A stretch of DNA of 64,000 nt from Lujinxingia sediminis (GTDB lineage: Bacteria; Myxococcota_A; Bradymonadia; Bradymonadales; Bradymonadaceae), in assembly GCF_004005565.1 (NCBI RefSeq), contig NZ_SADD01000009.1:1-64000 (forward strand), read 5' to 3'. The notes below the pieces were generated by a model that saw only the letters and a list, made by a program, of their open reading frames with translations, was not told the DNA's origin and ran no database searches. Made by a program: the position numbers and the translations under genes. Within the stretch, counting starts at the first letter, position 1; each line of letters starts with the position of its first letter. Below are positions 27,578-37,466 of the stretch, in pieces.

Positions 27578-27803
27578 ATCAGGTGCTCCGCAAATCAGGC
27601 CAAGACGTCGGCGTGCTCTAAGGTGGAGGATGCGCGATCGTTTTTATCGAAGAACGTCATGCTGCGGTAGGGGGGGAGGGCATCTCGATGCAGGCATCAT
27701 TGAGTGCGTACTCTTTAAACTCCGGTGAGAATTCGCTTTTCGCGCACGTCATCCTCTCCGCGAAGCGCGCGATGTGAAAGACGCAAGCGGGATCGTTTCA
27801 GGC
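27578..27803. other. Intergenic region upstream of the BKACE gene
   Basis: No gene recognised. It should contain the BKACE promoter; I see no consensus I would defend. Confidence 0.4.
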
Positions 27804-27839
27804 AAAAAACAACGGCCTCCCCGAAGGGAGGCCGTTGTT
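27804..27839. terminator. Intrinsic terminator of ahcY
   Basis: A 14-pair stem (AACAACGGCCTCCC with its complement), CGAA loop, and a T6 run on the minus strand, 58 bases after the ahcY stop. Confidence 0.95.
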
Positions 27840-27896
27840 CATGACGCTATGTCGAAGCTGCAACGCATCGCGAAGACGCGATGCGTTGCCCGCCGA

Positions 27897-29414
<1,518 letters not shown>

Positions 29415-29509
29415 GTGAAGCTCCCTGCAAAGAGGTGGGTATAGTGTAAGACGCGCCGGGGCGCGGAAGTTCTGAGGGCTCTGGTCTCGCGGATCAGGGG
29501 CCGGTGCTC

Positions 29510-29576
29510 TTCGCGAAAGTGCAAGGCACCGCAAAGCTGTGCAGCAACTCGCCGAAGTCAACACCTTTCGCGAAAG
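29510..29576 (-). promoter_or_regulatory. Two TTCGCGAA palindromes upstream of ahcY
   Basis: TTCGCGAA at 29510-29517 and again inside the 12-bp palindrome CTTTCGCGAAAG at 29565-29576, 57 bases apart centre to centre. They lie 100-160 bases before the ahcY start and look like operator sites. No riboswitch fold was seen. Confidence 0.5.
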
Positions 29577-29700
29577 CGGCCAGCGACTCTGGCCAAAGGG
29601 TTGACCAAAAGTGCTTATTCCTGTCAAGCACGCGCCTCAGATCACTGCGTTGACGGCGGCCTGAGTAAGATCGGAGACCGGGTTGGCATCGCGATGAAGA

Positions 29701-30255
29701 TCACCGGTTGCCGGCGTGCTGACAGGTGCCCACATTCTCGCCGACCTCTTTGAAACAGACCTGTAATTCGGTGCAGTTATGCTCCGAGAGGCACCCTCCG
29801 CTGCACTGCCCGAAGTAGTCGCTGGAGCAGTACTGGGAGGGGTGGCAGATCGCAAAGCGTGAGGGGTTATCCGGGTTGCCGCAGGCGGTATAGCCCGGCT
29901 CTAGATCTTCGCCGCGGCGCCGCTCCTCATAGGTGGTGTGGTCGATGCAAGTGCCCACGCGCTGGCTGCCTGTCTTCAGGCAAAACTGCTCGTGGCTGCA
30001 GTTATCCTGTGAGAGGCATCCGTTGTGGCAGATGCCCAGAATCTGCGAGCTGCAGTACTGAGAGGGGTGGCAGATGACCCCGCGGCTCGGCTCGGGGAAG
30101 TCGTTGCAGGGGGTGTAGCCCTGGGCCAGCGCGCGGCGCTCGTTTCCCGGGCCGGACTCGGCGTCCATCAGGGGGCCGCAACCGCCTGAAAGCAGTGCGA
30201 TCCACGAGCTCGTCAGCAGCAGGGCGAAGTTAGAGCGCAGGAGGGTGAGCATCAT
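29701..30255 (-). CDS. Cys-rich lipoprotein with an internal duplication
   Basis: 184 residues from the ATG at 30255 (an ATG at 30300 would only lengthen the signal peptide). The lipobox is LSGGC. The mature part consists of two copies of a module of about 60 residues, both containing ICHPSQYCSS and closing with GTC, each with eight Cys at matching places, so each module probably folds by four disulfides. It would be attached to a membrane and face the outside or the periplasm. The family is unknown to me. Confidence 0.75.
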   Translation of the reverse strand: MMLTLLRSNFALLLTSSWIALLSGGCGPLMDAESGPGNERRALAQGYTPCNDFPEPSRGVICHPSQYCSSQILGICHNGCLSQDNCSHEQFCLKTGSQRVGTCIDHTTYEERRRGEDLEPGYTACGNPDNPSRFAICHPSQYCSSDYFGQCSGGCLSEHNCTELQVCFKEVGENVGTCQHAGNR

Positions 30256-30632
30256 TGACTCAGTGCGAAATTCGCCAGGGGCGAAGTGAATAGGGGGCAA
30301 GGTGTCATCGTTGGTATGTGCGCATCAGACGGTGTGTCACACCCGGGCATTCAATGCTCCGGCATCTCGGTCACAATGCCCACGAACGAGGGATGGCTCC
30401 GGGCCGTCGAAACTCCGATCGTGCGCGGGCTGGCAGACGTCGCGAACGTTGACCCTGAGCGGGCCTCACCATAAAGTGGATCGATGTGCCCGACGATCGA
30501 TGGAGCTCAATCCCGCCCGACTTCCATGAGGTGTCTGGCTGGCCACACCCCGGCGCTTTGACGACGCATAAAAAGAACCACGCGGAACGCGCGCTCTCTC
30601 CCGGTCGAGATGCGCGCGGGACCGAGGCATCA
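30256..30632. other. Intergenic region between divergent genes
   Basis: No gene is supported. Open frames starting at 30486 simply extend the kinase upstream without a ribosome site. It must contain promoters for the lipoprotein (minus) and the kinase (plus); I cannot point to them with confidence. Confidence 0.4.
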
Positions 30633-32555
30633 ATGACCCTTTATTGTCCACAATGTCAGCAGCGCTTTGATGGCGATCTGGAGATCTGTCCCTCCGACGG
30701 CAGCCGCCTTTTTCATCTGGATTCGCCGGACGCTGTTCCCGATCCGCTCCTGGGGCAGGTGATTGATGAGCGCTTCCGCATTGAGCGGTTGCTTGGCGTG
30801 GGCGGCATGGGCGCGGTCTACGCCGGGGTGCAACTCTCGGTGAATCGCGAGGTCGCTATCAAGGTGCTGCGTCCCGAGGTGAGTGACCGTGAGAAGGCGC
30901 TTGAGCGCTTCTTTCGCGAGGCCAAAGTGGTCTCGGAGCTCAGCCACGCCAACATCGTCAGCCTTTTTGATTTTGGTCAGGACCGTCAGCGCGACCTTCT
31001 CTACCTGGTCATGGAGCTTGTGCGGGGTATCAGTCTGGGCGACCTGTTGGAGCGCGGGCGCTTTCGCGTCAACATGGCGTTGGAGGTCGTCTACCAGGTC
31101 TGCGGCGCACTGACCGAGCCCCACGCACGCGGAATCATTCACCGCGACTTAAAGCCCGATAACCTGGTGATGCTGCCCGTCTCCGATGGCACGGTGCAGG
31201 TCAAGGTGCTCGACTTCGGGATTGCGCGTGCGCTGGAGCAGAGCACGCAGATCACCAAGACCGGTATGATCTGCGGCACGCCCGCCTACATGGCACCGGA
31301 GCAGGCGCAGAACCATGCGATCGACGGTCGAACCGACCTCTACGCGCTGGGCATCATTCTCTATGAGATGCTCAGCGGCATGGTGCCTTTTACCGGCGAC
31401 ACCAGCCTTCAGATTCTGTTCAGCCACGTGCAGAAGAGCCCGCCTTCGTTGCGTCATATGCTCCCGGCGGGCAGCCTCCCCGACGACATTGAGGCGCTTT
31501 GCTACCGTATGCTGAGCAAGGATCCGGTTGAGCGCCCGGGCTCCGCGCGCGAGGTGCGCGATGAGATCGATCAGCTGCGGATGCGCCATCAGCTTCGTCC
31601 GGTGCGTCTGGATGTCGATCGGCAGGATCTGGGGGCCTTTGAGCCCTGGTTGATGCCTCACCTTGAGGGGGCTGGACGCGGCGGTCTTAGCGCGACGGAG
31701 GCGCGGCGTCAGGTGCCGCAGACCGGCGGCTTTGGGGTGGCTCCGAGGACGGGGGAGCTGGAGTCGATGCCGACGATCGAACGCCACACCCCGACCGACA
31801 TCGACCGGGTGCGGGTGGGCGCCGACGCCCGGGCGTTTAGCAGCACTCAGCCTCAGTTTCAGGCCTCGCCGGCGGCAGAAGCGCCCAAACAGCCACGCAT
31901 CGATACGATCACCGGAGAGTCGGGGATCCAGGGGCCTCTGGCGGTGATCGGCGGGGACGGCTCCAACACGCTGACGATGGACGTCAAAGGCCAGGGGCGA
32001 GCGCGCCTGGGGCTTATCGTGGCGTTCATCGTGGTGTTGGTCGGCGGTGGGGCGGTGGCCGCCTTGACGCTCGGCGATGATACCGCTGTTGAGGCGGATG
32101 TTGAGGTTGTGGCCCGGGCGGAAACGCCGGCTGCAACCGAATCTGCTCCGGTGCCCGGGCCTTCCGAAGATGTCCTTCATGCCGAGAGTGCGGGTGCTCA
32201 GGTGGGGCTGGAGGCGGTGATCGCCGCGCGAATCTTCACCGCTGAGACGGCCGCTGTGGCCCACATCGCCGAGCAGACCGCGCGCAAGAAGGCGATCTCG
32301 AGTCAAGAGCAGCGGAAGCGCCCGCGGGTCAGCGCCAGTGCGGCCGCTGAGGCCCGCGCCGCCGAGCGTCAGCGGGCCATCGACGAGGCCCGAGCCGCCG
32401 AGGAGGCTCGCCAGGCTGCCGCCCGGGAGGCCGCCGCTGAGCGCGAGGCCCGCGCTGCTGAGCGCGCCCGCAAGGCCGCCAAGGCCCAGGAAGATTCGTC
32501 GAGTACCGACTCCGCCCTGCGAGACAGATTGCGCCGGTTGCGCTCCGGGGAGTAA
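30633..32555 (+). CDS. Membrane-anchored Ser/Thr protein kinase with zinc ribbon
   Basis: 640 residues from the ATG at 30633. It begins with a zinc ribbon (CPQCQQ ... CPSDG), typical of myxobacterial kinases. The Hanks-type kinase domain spans about 48-320 with GVGGMGAVY, Lys77, HRDLKPDN (Asp172), DFG (Asp194) and APE, so it should be active. After a Pro/Arg-rich linker there is one membrane segment at about 460-485, and then an Ala/Arg/Glu-rich coiled coil that would be periplasmic. Next to it, 49 bases on, is a PEGA protein that may be a target or partner. Confidence 0.93.
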   Translation: MTLYCPQCQQRFDGDLEICPSDGSRLFHLDSPDAVPDPLLGQVIDERFRIERLLGVGGMGAVYAGVQLSVNREVAIKVLRPEVSDREKALERFFREAKVVSELSHANIVSLFDFGQDRQRDLLYLVMELVRGISLGDLLERGRFRVNMALEVVYQVCGALTEPHARGIIHRDLKPDNLVMLPVSDGTVQVKVLDFGIARALEQSTQITKTGMICGTPAYMAPEQAQNHAIDGRTDLYALGIILYEMLSGMVPFTGDTSLQILFSHVQKSPPSLRHMLPAGSLPDDIEALCYRMLSKDPVERPGSAREVRDEIDQLRMRHQLRPVRLDVDRQDLGAFEPWLMPHLEGAGRGGLSATEARRQVPQTGGFGVAPRTGELESMPTIERHTPTDIDRVRVGADARAFSSTQPQFQASPAAEAPKQPRIDTITGESGIQGPLAVIGGDGSNTLTMDVKGQGRARLGLIVAFIVVLVGGGAVAALTLGDDTAVEADVEVVARAETPAATESAPVPGPSEDVLHAESAGAQVGLEAVIAARIFTAETAAVAHIAEQTARKKAISSQEQRKRPRVSASAAAEARAAERQRAIDEARAAEEARQAAAREAAAEREARAAERARKAAKAQEDSSSTDSALRDRLRRLRSGE

Positions 32556-32604
32556 CACCGTCGCTTTGGGTGCGTCTCGGTGATTCAGTGACAGGATGAT
32601 GTTC

Positions 32605-33603
32605 ATGAAGATGCGAGTGTGTGGGGCGGTGCTGGCCGCGATGGTGGTCTGGCTTTGCAGTGCGACGGCCTTTGCTGCTGATCCCGACCAGATCTTTGAC
32701 GAGTTGAGTGAGGCGGAGAAGGTCGAACTCATCGAACTCATCGATGCGGGGAGCGCTGCCTATGATGACGGGCTGTTTCAACAGGCCGCAGACAGCTTCC
32801 ATCAGGCCTACGAGCTGGTGCCCCTCCCGGACTTTCTCTACCGCCTGGGACTTGCCTACGAGCGCCTGGGCGAAGATGCCCGCGCCGTCGAGTATTACCG
32901 AAGTTTTCTCAACCAGGTGCCGCAGGCCGAGGAGCGCGGGCGCATTGAGAGCACCATCGAGGTCATTGAGCGTCGGTTGGCTGCGCGGGCCAAGACCGCC
33001 GTTGAGGTGATCACGCGCCCCGAAGGGGCGCGCGTCTACGTCGACTCCAAAGAGTCGGGCATGCGCGGGGTCACCCCGATCGATCTCAACGTGGAGGCCG
33101 GGAGCTACACCCTCTTTATTGAGCTCGAAGGTTATGAGTCCGTCGAGGAGCGCGTGCAGGTGCCCGAGGGGCAGACCGTGGTACTGCGCCTGGGGCTGGA
33201 GCCCGAGGGCGTAGTCGGCCCGGCGGAGTCATCATTTATGCGCTCGGCCTGGGTGCCAGCCAGCCTGGCGGTGGCGGGTGTGGGAGCTTTGGCGCTGATG
33301 CCTGTTTTCAGAAGCCAGGCGGAGGCAGCCGGTCGAGAGAGCGAAGAGATTCGGCAGAGACCCGAGGGACGCACCGCTGCCAACAACGCCGCCAAAGAGG
33401 CCGCTGACCGCCGCGAAGCAACCTACAACGGCCTGGCCATCGCCTCGCCCATCATCGGCGCCCTAGCGTTGACCTCGGCCGGGGCGATCCTGATGTGGCA
33501 GCTCCTCTCCGATGATCCGGCGGAAGAGCGCGGCGTTAGCGCGATGGGCGTCGGTCCGATGGGCGAAGATGGCATGGGCGTAGGAATTCAGGGGCGCTTT
33601 TAA
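32605..33603 (+). CDS. TPR and PEGA-domain envelope protein
   Basis: About 332 residues. The ATG at 32605 fits AGGA eight bases upstream better than the ATG at 32596. A signal peptide ends near AFA-AD. Residues 40-125 hold two TPR-like helix pairs, 133-190 a PEGA domain (VEVITRPEGARVYVDSKES), then one membrane segment around 215-232 and a second near 282-300, and a Gly/Met-rich end. PEGA proteins usually work at the cell surface. The kinase gene is directly upstream and the methyltransferase begins six bases downstream. Confidence 0.75.
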   Translation: MKMRVCGAVLAAMVVWLCSATAFAADPDQIFDELSEAEKVELIELIDAGSAAYDDGLFQQAADSFHQAYELVPLPDFLYRLGLAYERLGEDARAVEYYRSFLNQVPQAEERGRIESTIEVIERRLAARAKTAVEVITRPEGARVYVDSKESGMRGVTPIDLNVEAGSYTLFIELEGYESVEERVQVPEGQTVVLRLGLEPEGVVGPAESSFMRSAWVPASLAVAGVGALALMPVFRSQAEAAGRESEEIRQRPEGRTAANNAAKEAADRREATYNGLAIASPIIGALALTSAGAILMWQLLSDDPAEERGVSAMGVGPMGEDGMGVGIQGRF

Positions 33604-33609
33604 CTCGCT

Positions 33610-35628
33610 GTGACTCGTCCTCCTTCTACCCAAGAGAGTGCCCGCGCCGCCGAAGTGATCGCGCGCACCGAAGCCTTATTGAGCGGCGCGCTGGCGCGCG
33701 GCGAGTCGGTCGATAATGCCGCCTGGCACCGCGCTCTTATCGTGGCGGCGGCCGGCCGCCGTGCACGCCTGCTTGAGGTGAGTGAGGCGGGCCTGGAGGC
33801 CGGTGATGCCCTGAGCGCCGCATCCCGGGCCGACCTCCTGGAGTGGCCGGCGGGGCTCTTTGGCGATGCTCATGTGCTCGGATGGATTCACCAGGGGTGG
33901 TCCGCGCTGGGGCGGCTCAAGAGTTTTGAAGCCCACGTCCAGCGGGGGGAGCGCCACGGCTCGGCGACGGTCTCGACGCAACTCTATACGCCGCGCTGGG
34001 TGGCCGATGCGCTCGCAAGGGGCGCGCTCAAAGGCGCCGATCTTAGCTGCGTGCGTGTGCTCGACCCGGCGGTGGGGGGCGGGCAGATGCTGCTCTCCGC
34101 ACTCGCTGCACTCATCGATAAGGGTCTGGAGCCCGCCGAGGCCGCCACTCGCCTGTGGGGGTGGGAGCTCGATCCGCGAGCGGCCGAGGTGGCGCGCTGG
34201 ACCCTGAAACTGGAGGTGGCGGGTCGGCTGGGCGGTCGTGACCGTCTGCTTGAAGCGCGGCTTGATGCGCAGGTGGTGTGCCGCGACGCGCTGCGCGGCG
34301 ACGCCCCATCCTATGAGGTGGTGCTGACCAACCCGCCTTATATGGGCTGGCGCTCTATGCCGGCGGAGCTGCGCGAGCATCTCAAGGCCCACTATACTCC
34401 CTTTGAGCGCGATCTTTACGCCGCCTTTATCAAGCGTTGTCAGGACCTGGCGACGCACGCGGTGGGGCTGCTCGTGCAGCAGGGCATCTTTTATCTCAAG
34501 CGTTTTGAGGCCGCGCGCGCCGAGTTGATGTCGGCCGGAGCGCTCACCGACTTTTTGCACCTGGGCCCGGGGGCCTTCTGGGGCTTGAGCGGGGAGAAGG
34601 CCAGCGTGGTCGCGTTTGTGCAGCGCCTGAATGCCGACAGCGACGCGCCCACGCGGGTGTGGGATCTGCGTCAGGCGCACGACCCTTCAGCCAAGGCGCA
34701 GCTTTTTGCCCGGACCACGCCCCGGGCTTTTGTGGCACGTCGGGCCGCCTCGGTGCCCGGCCGTCCCTTTTGCTATGAGCTGCCCGAGGGGCTCTTGCGT
34801 TGGTTTGACGAGGCTTCTCCGCTCTCGACGATCGCCGAGGTGCCCGGGAGTCAGAACAAGACCGGTGCCAACCGCAGCTATGTGCGTCCCTGGGCCGAGG
34901 TCAATGCCGCCGAGATCGCCTCTGCTCCCGGGCTTTTTGAGCCGCCTTCGAACGCCAATACTGAGCAGCCGGGACGCTGGCGTTTCTACAGCAAAGGCGG
35001 ACGTTTTGCCCCCTGGTGGGGCAACTGGGATTGGGTTGTGGACTGGTCCGATACGGCGCGTGATTTTTATGCGACCAACCGCACCTCCAACCTGCTCAGT
35101 GAGCGCTACGTGGGGCGCGAAGGCATCTGTTATACCGACTTTGCCGGGGGGCGATTTAACGCCCGCTGGATGCCTCCCGGGTGTGTCTTCGATATGACCG
35201 GGCCGGCGGTCTTTGTGCGTGAGCAGTGGTTGGCGGGGTTGAGCTTTGAGGAGCGCAACGCGGCTCTGCTGGGCATCCTCAACAGCGCGCCGGCGCGGCG
35301 TTTGCTCAAGGCGCTCAACCCCACGCTTCACTTTCAGGCCCGGGACGTGCGCGCGCTGCCTATCCCGCAGGTCGACGAGGCCTGGGCGCGTCATATTGCC
35401 GGCCTGGTCCTGGAGATCGTCGATGGCGTGCGGGTGCTGCACCGAGGGGTGCAGGGCGATATTCTCGCTTCAGCGCCGGGGCTCTCCAGGGCGCAGGCCC
35501 GGGCGTTGCTCGCACATCTGGGCGAGCTGGAGACCGCACTGGAGGCCGAGATCGCCGCGCTCTATCAGGTTGCGGTGAGACCGCTGGAGCGGACCTCGCT
35601 GATGCACCACCACGCTCTTGTGCCCTGA
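33610..35628 (+). CDS. PglX-like N6-adenine DNA methyltransferase, solitary
   Basis: 672 residues from a GTG, without a ribosome site of its own. The S-adenosylmethionine motif VLDPAVGGG is at 150-158 (Asp152) and the catalytic NPPY at 241-244, continuing NPPYMGWRSM. The following HLGPGAFWGLSGEKASVVAF, the later segments FYSKGGRFAPWWGN and FNARWMPPGCVFDMTG, and overall order match BREX PglX rather than a plain Eco57I enzyme. It should methylate adenine in a specific non-palindromic site. At 672 residues it is about half the usual PglX length. No brxA, brxB, brxC, pglZ or brxL is nearby and no nuclease domain is seen. Confidence 0.8.
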   Translation: MTRPPSTQESARAAEVIARTEALLSGALARGESVDNAAWHRALIVAAAGRRARLLEVSEAGLEAGDALSAASRADLLEWPAGLFGDAHVLGWIHQGWSALGRLKSFEAHVQRGERHGSATVSTQLYTPRWVADALARGALKGADLSCVRVLDPAVGGGQMLLSALAALIDKGLEPAEAATRLWGWELDPRAAEVARWTLKLEVAGRLGGRDRLLEARLDAQVVCRDALRGDAPSYEVVLTNPPYMGWRSMPAELREHLKAHYTPFERDLYAAFIKRCQDLATHAVGLLVQQGIFYLKRFEAARAELMSAGALTDFLHLGPGAFWGLSGEKASVVAFVQRLNADSDAPTRVWDLRQAHDPSAKAQLFARTTPRAFVARRAASVPGRPFCYELPEGLLRWFDEASPLSTIAEVPGSQNKTGANRSYVRPWAEVNAAEIASAPGLFEPPSNANTEQPGRWRFYSKGGRFAPWWGNWDWVVDWSDTARDFYATNRTSNLLSERYVGREGICYTDFAGGRFNARWMPPGCVFDMTGPAVFVREQWLAGLSFEERNAALLGILNSAPARRLLKALNPTLHFQARDVRALPIPQVDEAWARHIAGLVLEIVDGVRVLHRGVQGDILASAPGLSRAQARALLAHLGELETALEAEIAALYQVAVRPLERTSLMHHHALVP

Positions 35629-35642
35629 GCGAGGCGGTGGAT

Positions 35643-36383
35643 TCAACCCATGCGGGTGAGGCGAAAGTAGACGGCGGTGACCAGGGTGTCGACGCGTTCC
35701 GGCCAGTCAGGATAGGCGGCGGTGAGCTCGTCGAGGCGCGCGTCAAACTGGCGCAAAAGACTGCGTTGGTCGCTTAAGACCTGGTTGACCTGAGACCATC
35801 CCGCCGCGCTGAAGAGGGTGCGGCGGCGGGCGAAGTCGGCCTCGATCTGGCGCACGTTGGTGCGGCTGGAGGCGATGAATTCGCGGTGGTCGGCGATCTG
35901 GTCGGGCATCGCCGCCAGGCGCATACGCAGGCTGCCTTTGAGCTGGCGAATCTGGTCGATGAGAAAGAGCAGGCGCAGCGCGTCGTTGCGTGCCTCCAGG
36001 GGCATCAACGCGATCTCGGCGTTGAGGCGATCGAGGTGCGCCGGTCGGCAGGTCAGGGGTACGGCGCTGCCGGGTATCGGCGCGGCGCGTTCGTTGCCGC
36101 TGTACTCGGTGTTGAGGCAGGCCACCGCCACCAGCCGAAAGAGATCGATGGGAAACGCCTCGTCGTGCTCGCGCCTGGTCAGCGTGGAGAGCGAGAGGAG
36201 CAGGCTGTCCAGGCGCTCAATATCCTGGATGATCGCCGACTCGGCCTCGTGCACCGAGGCCAGGCGCGTGACCGTCGCGTTGCGATCGAGCTCCAGGTCG
36301 GGGGGAGGCGGGTCGGGGACGCTGGCGCAGGAGACAAAAAGCAGCCCGGTCAGTGCGATAAAAAGCAGCGAGGCAAAACGCAT
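35643..36383 (-). CDS. Lipoprotein of unknown function
   Basis: 246 residues with a lipobox LFVSC at about residue 19, followed by a helical, charged mature part (several helices with Arg/Glu/Leu heptads and two Cys at about 90 and 111 that could pair). It is convergent with the methyltransferase gene and lies downstream of an OmpA-family protein on the same strand, 66 bases away, so the two may form an envelope operon. No family recognised. Confidence 0.65.
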   Translation of the reverse strand: MRFASLLFIALTGLLFVSCASVPDPPPPDLELDRNATVTRLASVHEAESAIIQDIERLDSLLLSLSTLTRREHDEAFPIDLFRLVAVACLNTEYSGNERAAPIPGSAVPLTCRPAHLDRLNAEIALMPLEARNDALRLLFLIDQIRQLKGSLRMRLAAMPDQIADHREFIASSRTNVRQIEADFARRRTLFSAAGWSQVNQVLSDQRSLLRQFDARLDELTAAYPDWPERVDTLVTAVYFRLTRMG

Positions 36384-36449
36384 GAGGTGTCTCGGTGCAG
36401 CGAGCGCCGGCGGCGAAGGGCCGGCGCTCGCTCGCTGCGAGGGTGAGGC

Positions 36450-37289
36450 TCAGGAGCCCTCAAAAACATCGTCGGGCACCGAGGGCAGCTCTTCGATGTT
36501 GGGCATCAGGATAATCTCAATGCGGCGGTTGAGCGCGCGGGCGTCACGATCTTCGTTATCGGCCACCGGGTCAAACTCCCCGTAGCCGGCCGCCGCCAGG
36601 TTGGTGGGATCGACGCCCTGCTCCTGCAAAAATTTAACGACTTCCACCGCGCGGGCCGTCGAGAGCTCCCAGTTCGAGGAGAAACGTCCCGAGCTGATCG
36701 GCACATTGTCGGTATGGCCGGCCACCAGAAAGTTGCGATCGTCGACCTCTTGCAGGACCGCGGCAAGTTCCTGGAGCGCCAGGCGACCGTCGTCTTTGAT
36801 ATCGGTGCGACCCGAGTCGAAGAGGATGTTGTCGGCCAGTTCAATGACCATGCGACCCTCGCGAATCTTCACGGTGAGCTGACCGGATTCAACCATCGAG
36901 GCCAGGCGGCTGGCCAGATTGCGATACTCTTTGAGGCGTTCCTCGGTCTGGGCGCGGGCCCGACGTAGCTCGTCGAGCTCGGTGCGGGAGGCCTCCAGGG
37001 CTTCTTCCAGGCCGCCTGCGCGCGACTCGTAGAGGTCGAGGTCGCCGCGGGCCTCGCTGAGCTCGGTCTCCAGGGCGAGCTTGTCGTTCTCGAGCCTGGC
37101 GATGCGGGCCTCCAGCGTCTCGATCTGGCCGCGCAGCTCTTCTTCCACCTCGGCCTTCTCGCGCTCGGTGGTGGCCAGCGCGACCTTGGTGTTCTCCATA
37201 TCGCGCAGCATCGCTTCGTGTTCATCTTTGGGGACACCGCAACCAACAAGCAACGAGGCGGCGATCAGGGCGATAAACGTCTTTTGCAT
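36450..37289 (-). CDS. OmpA-family (MotB-like) peptidoglycan-binding lipoprotein
   Basis: 279 residues from the ATG at 37289 (AGGAG upstream). The lipobox is LLVGC at about residue 17. Residues 25-150 are a long coiled coil. The carboxyl OmpA domain at about 155-270 has NILFDSGRTDIK, VAGHTDNVPI and the closing NRRIEIIL, with the conserved Asp and Arg that hold diaminopimelate. Such proteins tie the outer membrane to the wall. It precedes the lipoprotein at 35643. Confidence 0.9.
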   Translation of the reverse strand: MQKTFIALIAASLLVGCGVPKDEHEAMLRDMENTKVALATTEREKAEVEEELRGQIETLEARIARLENDKLALETELSEARGDLDLYESRAGGLEEALEASRTELDELRRARAQTEERLKEYRNLASRLASMVESGQLTVKIREGRMVIELADNILFDSGRTDIKDDGRLALQELAAVLQEVDDRNFLVAGHTDNVPISSGRFSSNWELSTARAVEVVKFLQEQGVDPTNLAAAGYGEFDPVADNEDRDARALNRRIEIILMPNIEELPSVPDDVFEGS

Positions 37290-37466
37290 GACGTACTCCT
37301 GGCAAGTTGTACCATCGACGTGCAGAGTTCCTCTGGCCGCGCGAGCTCGCCCGCTGAGGTGGGACGTCATCTTCATCAGCGCTGGCAAGGGGAGGGACAT
37401 AGCGGCAAGGGTAGCGTCAACCGGGGGTGGGGGAGAAGGGTGTCAACGCTGGTTTTACGTTCTTTT

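Noticed and set aside
29415-29640. S-adenosylhomocysteine riboswitch before ahcY
   Set aside because: Neither the conserved core nor its pairing pattern could be found; the palindromes explain the symmetry better.
31149-32741. A 530-codon frame opposite the Ser/Thr kinase gene
   Set aside because: Lies across a well-supported kinase and shows only antisense composition.
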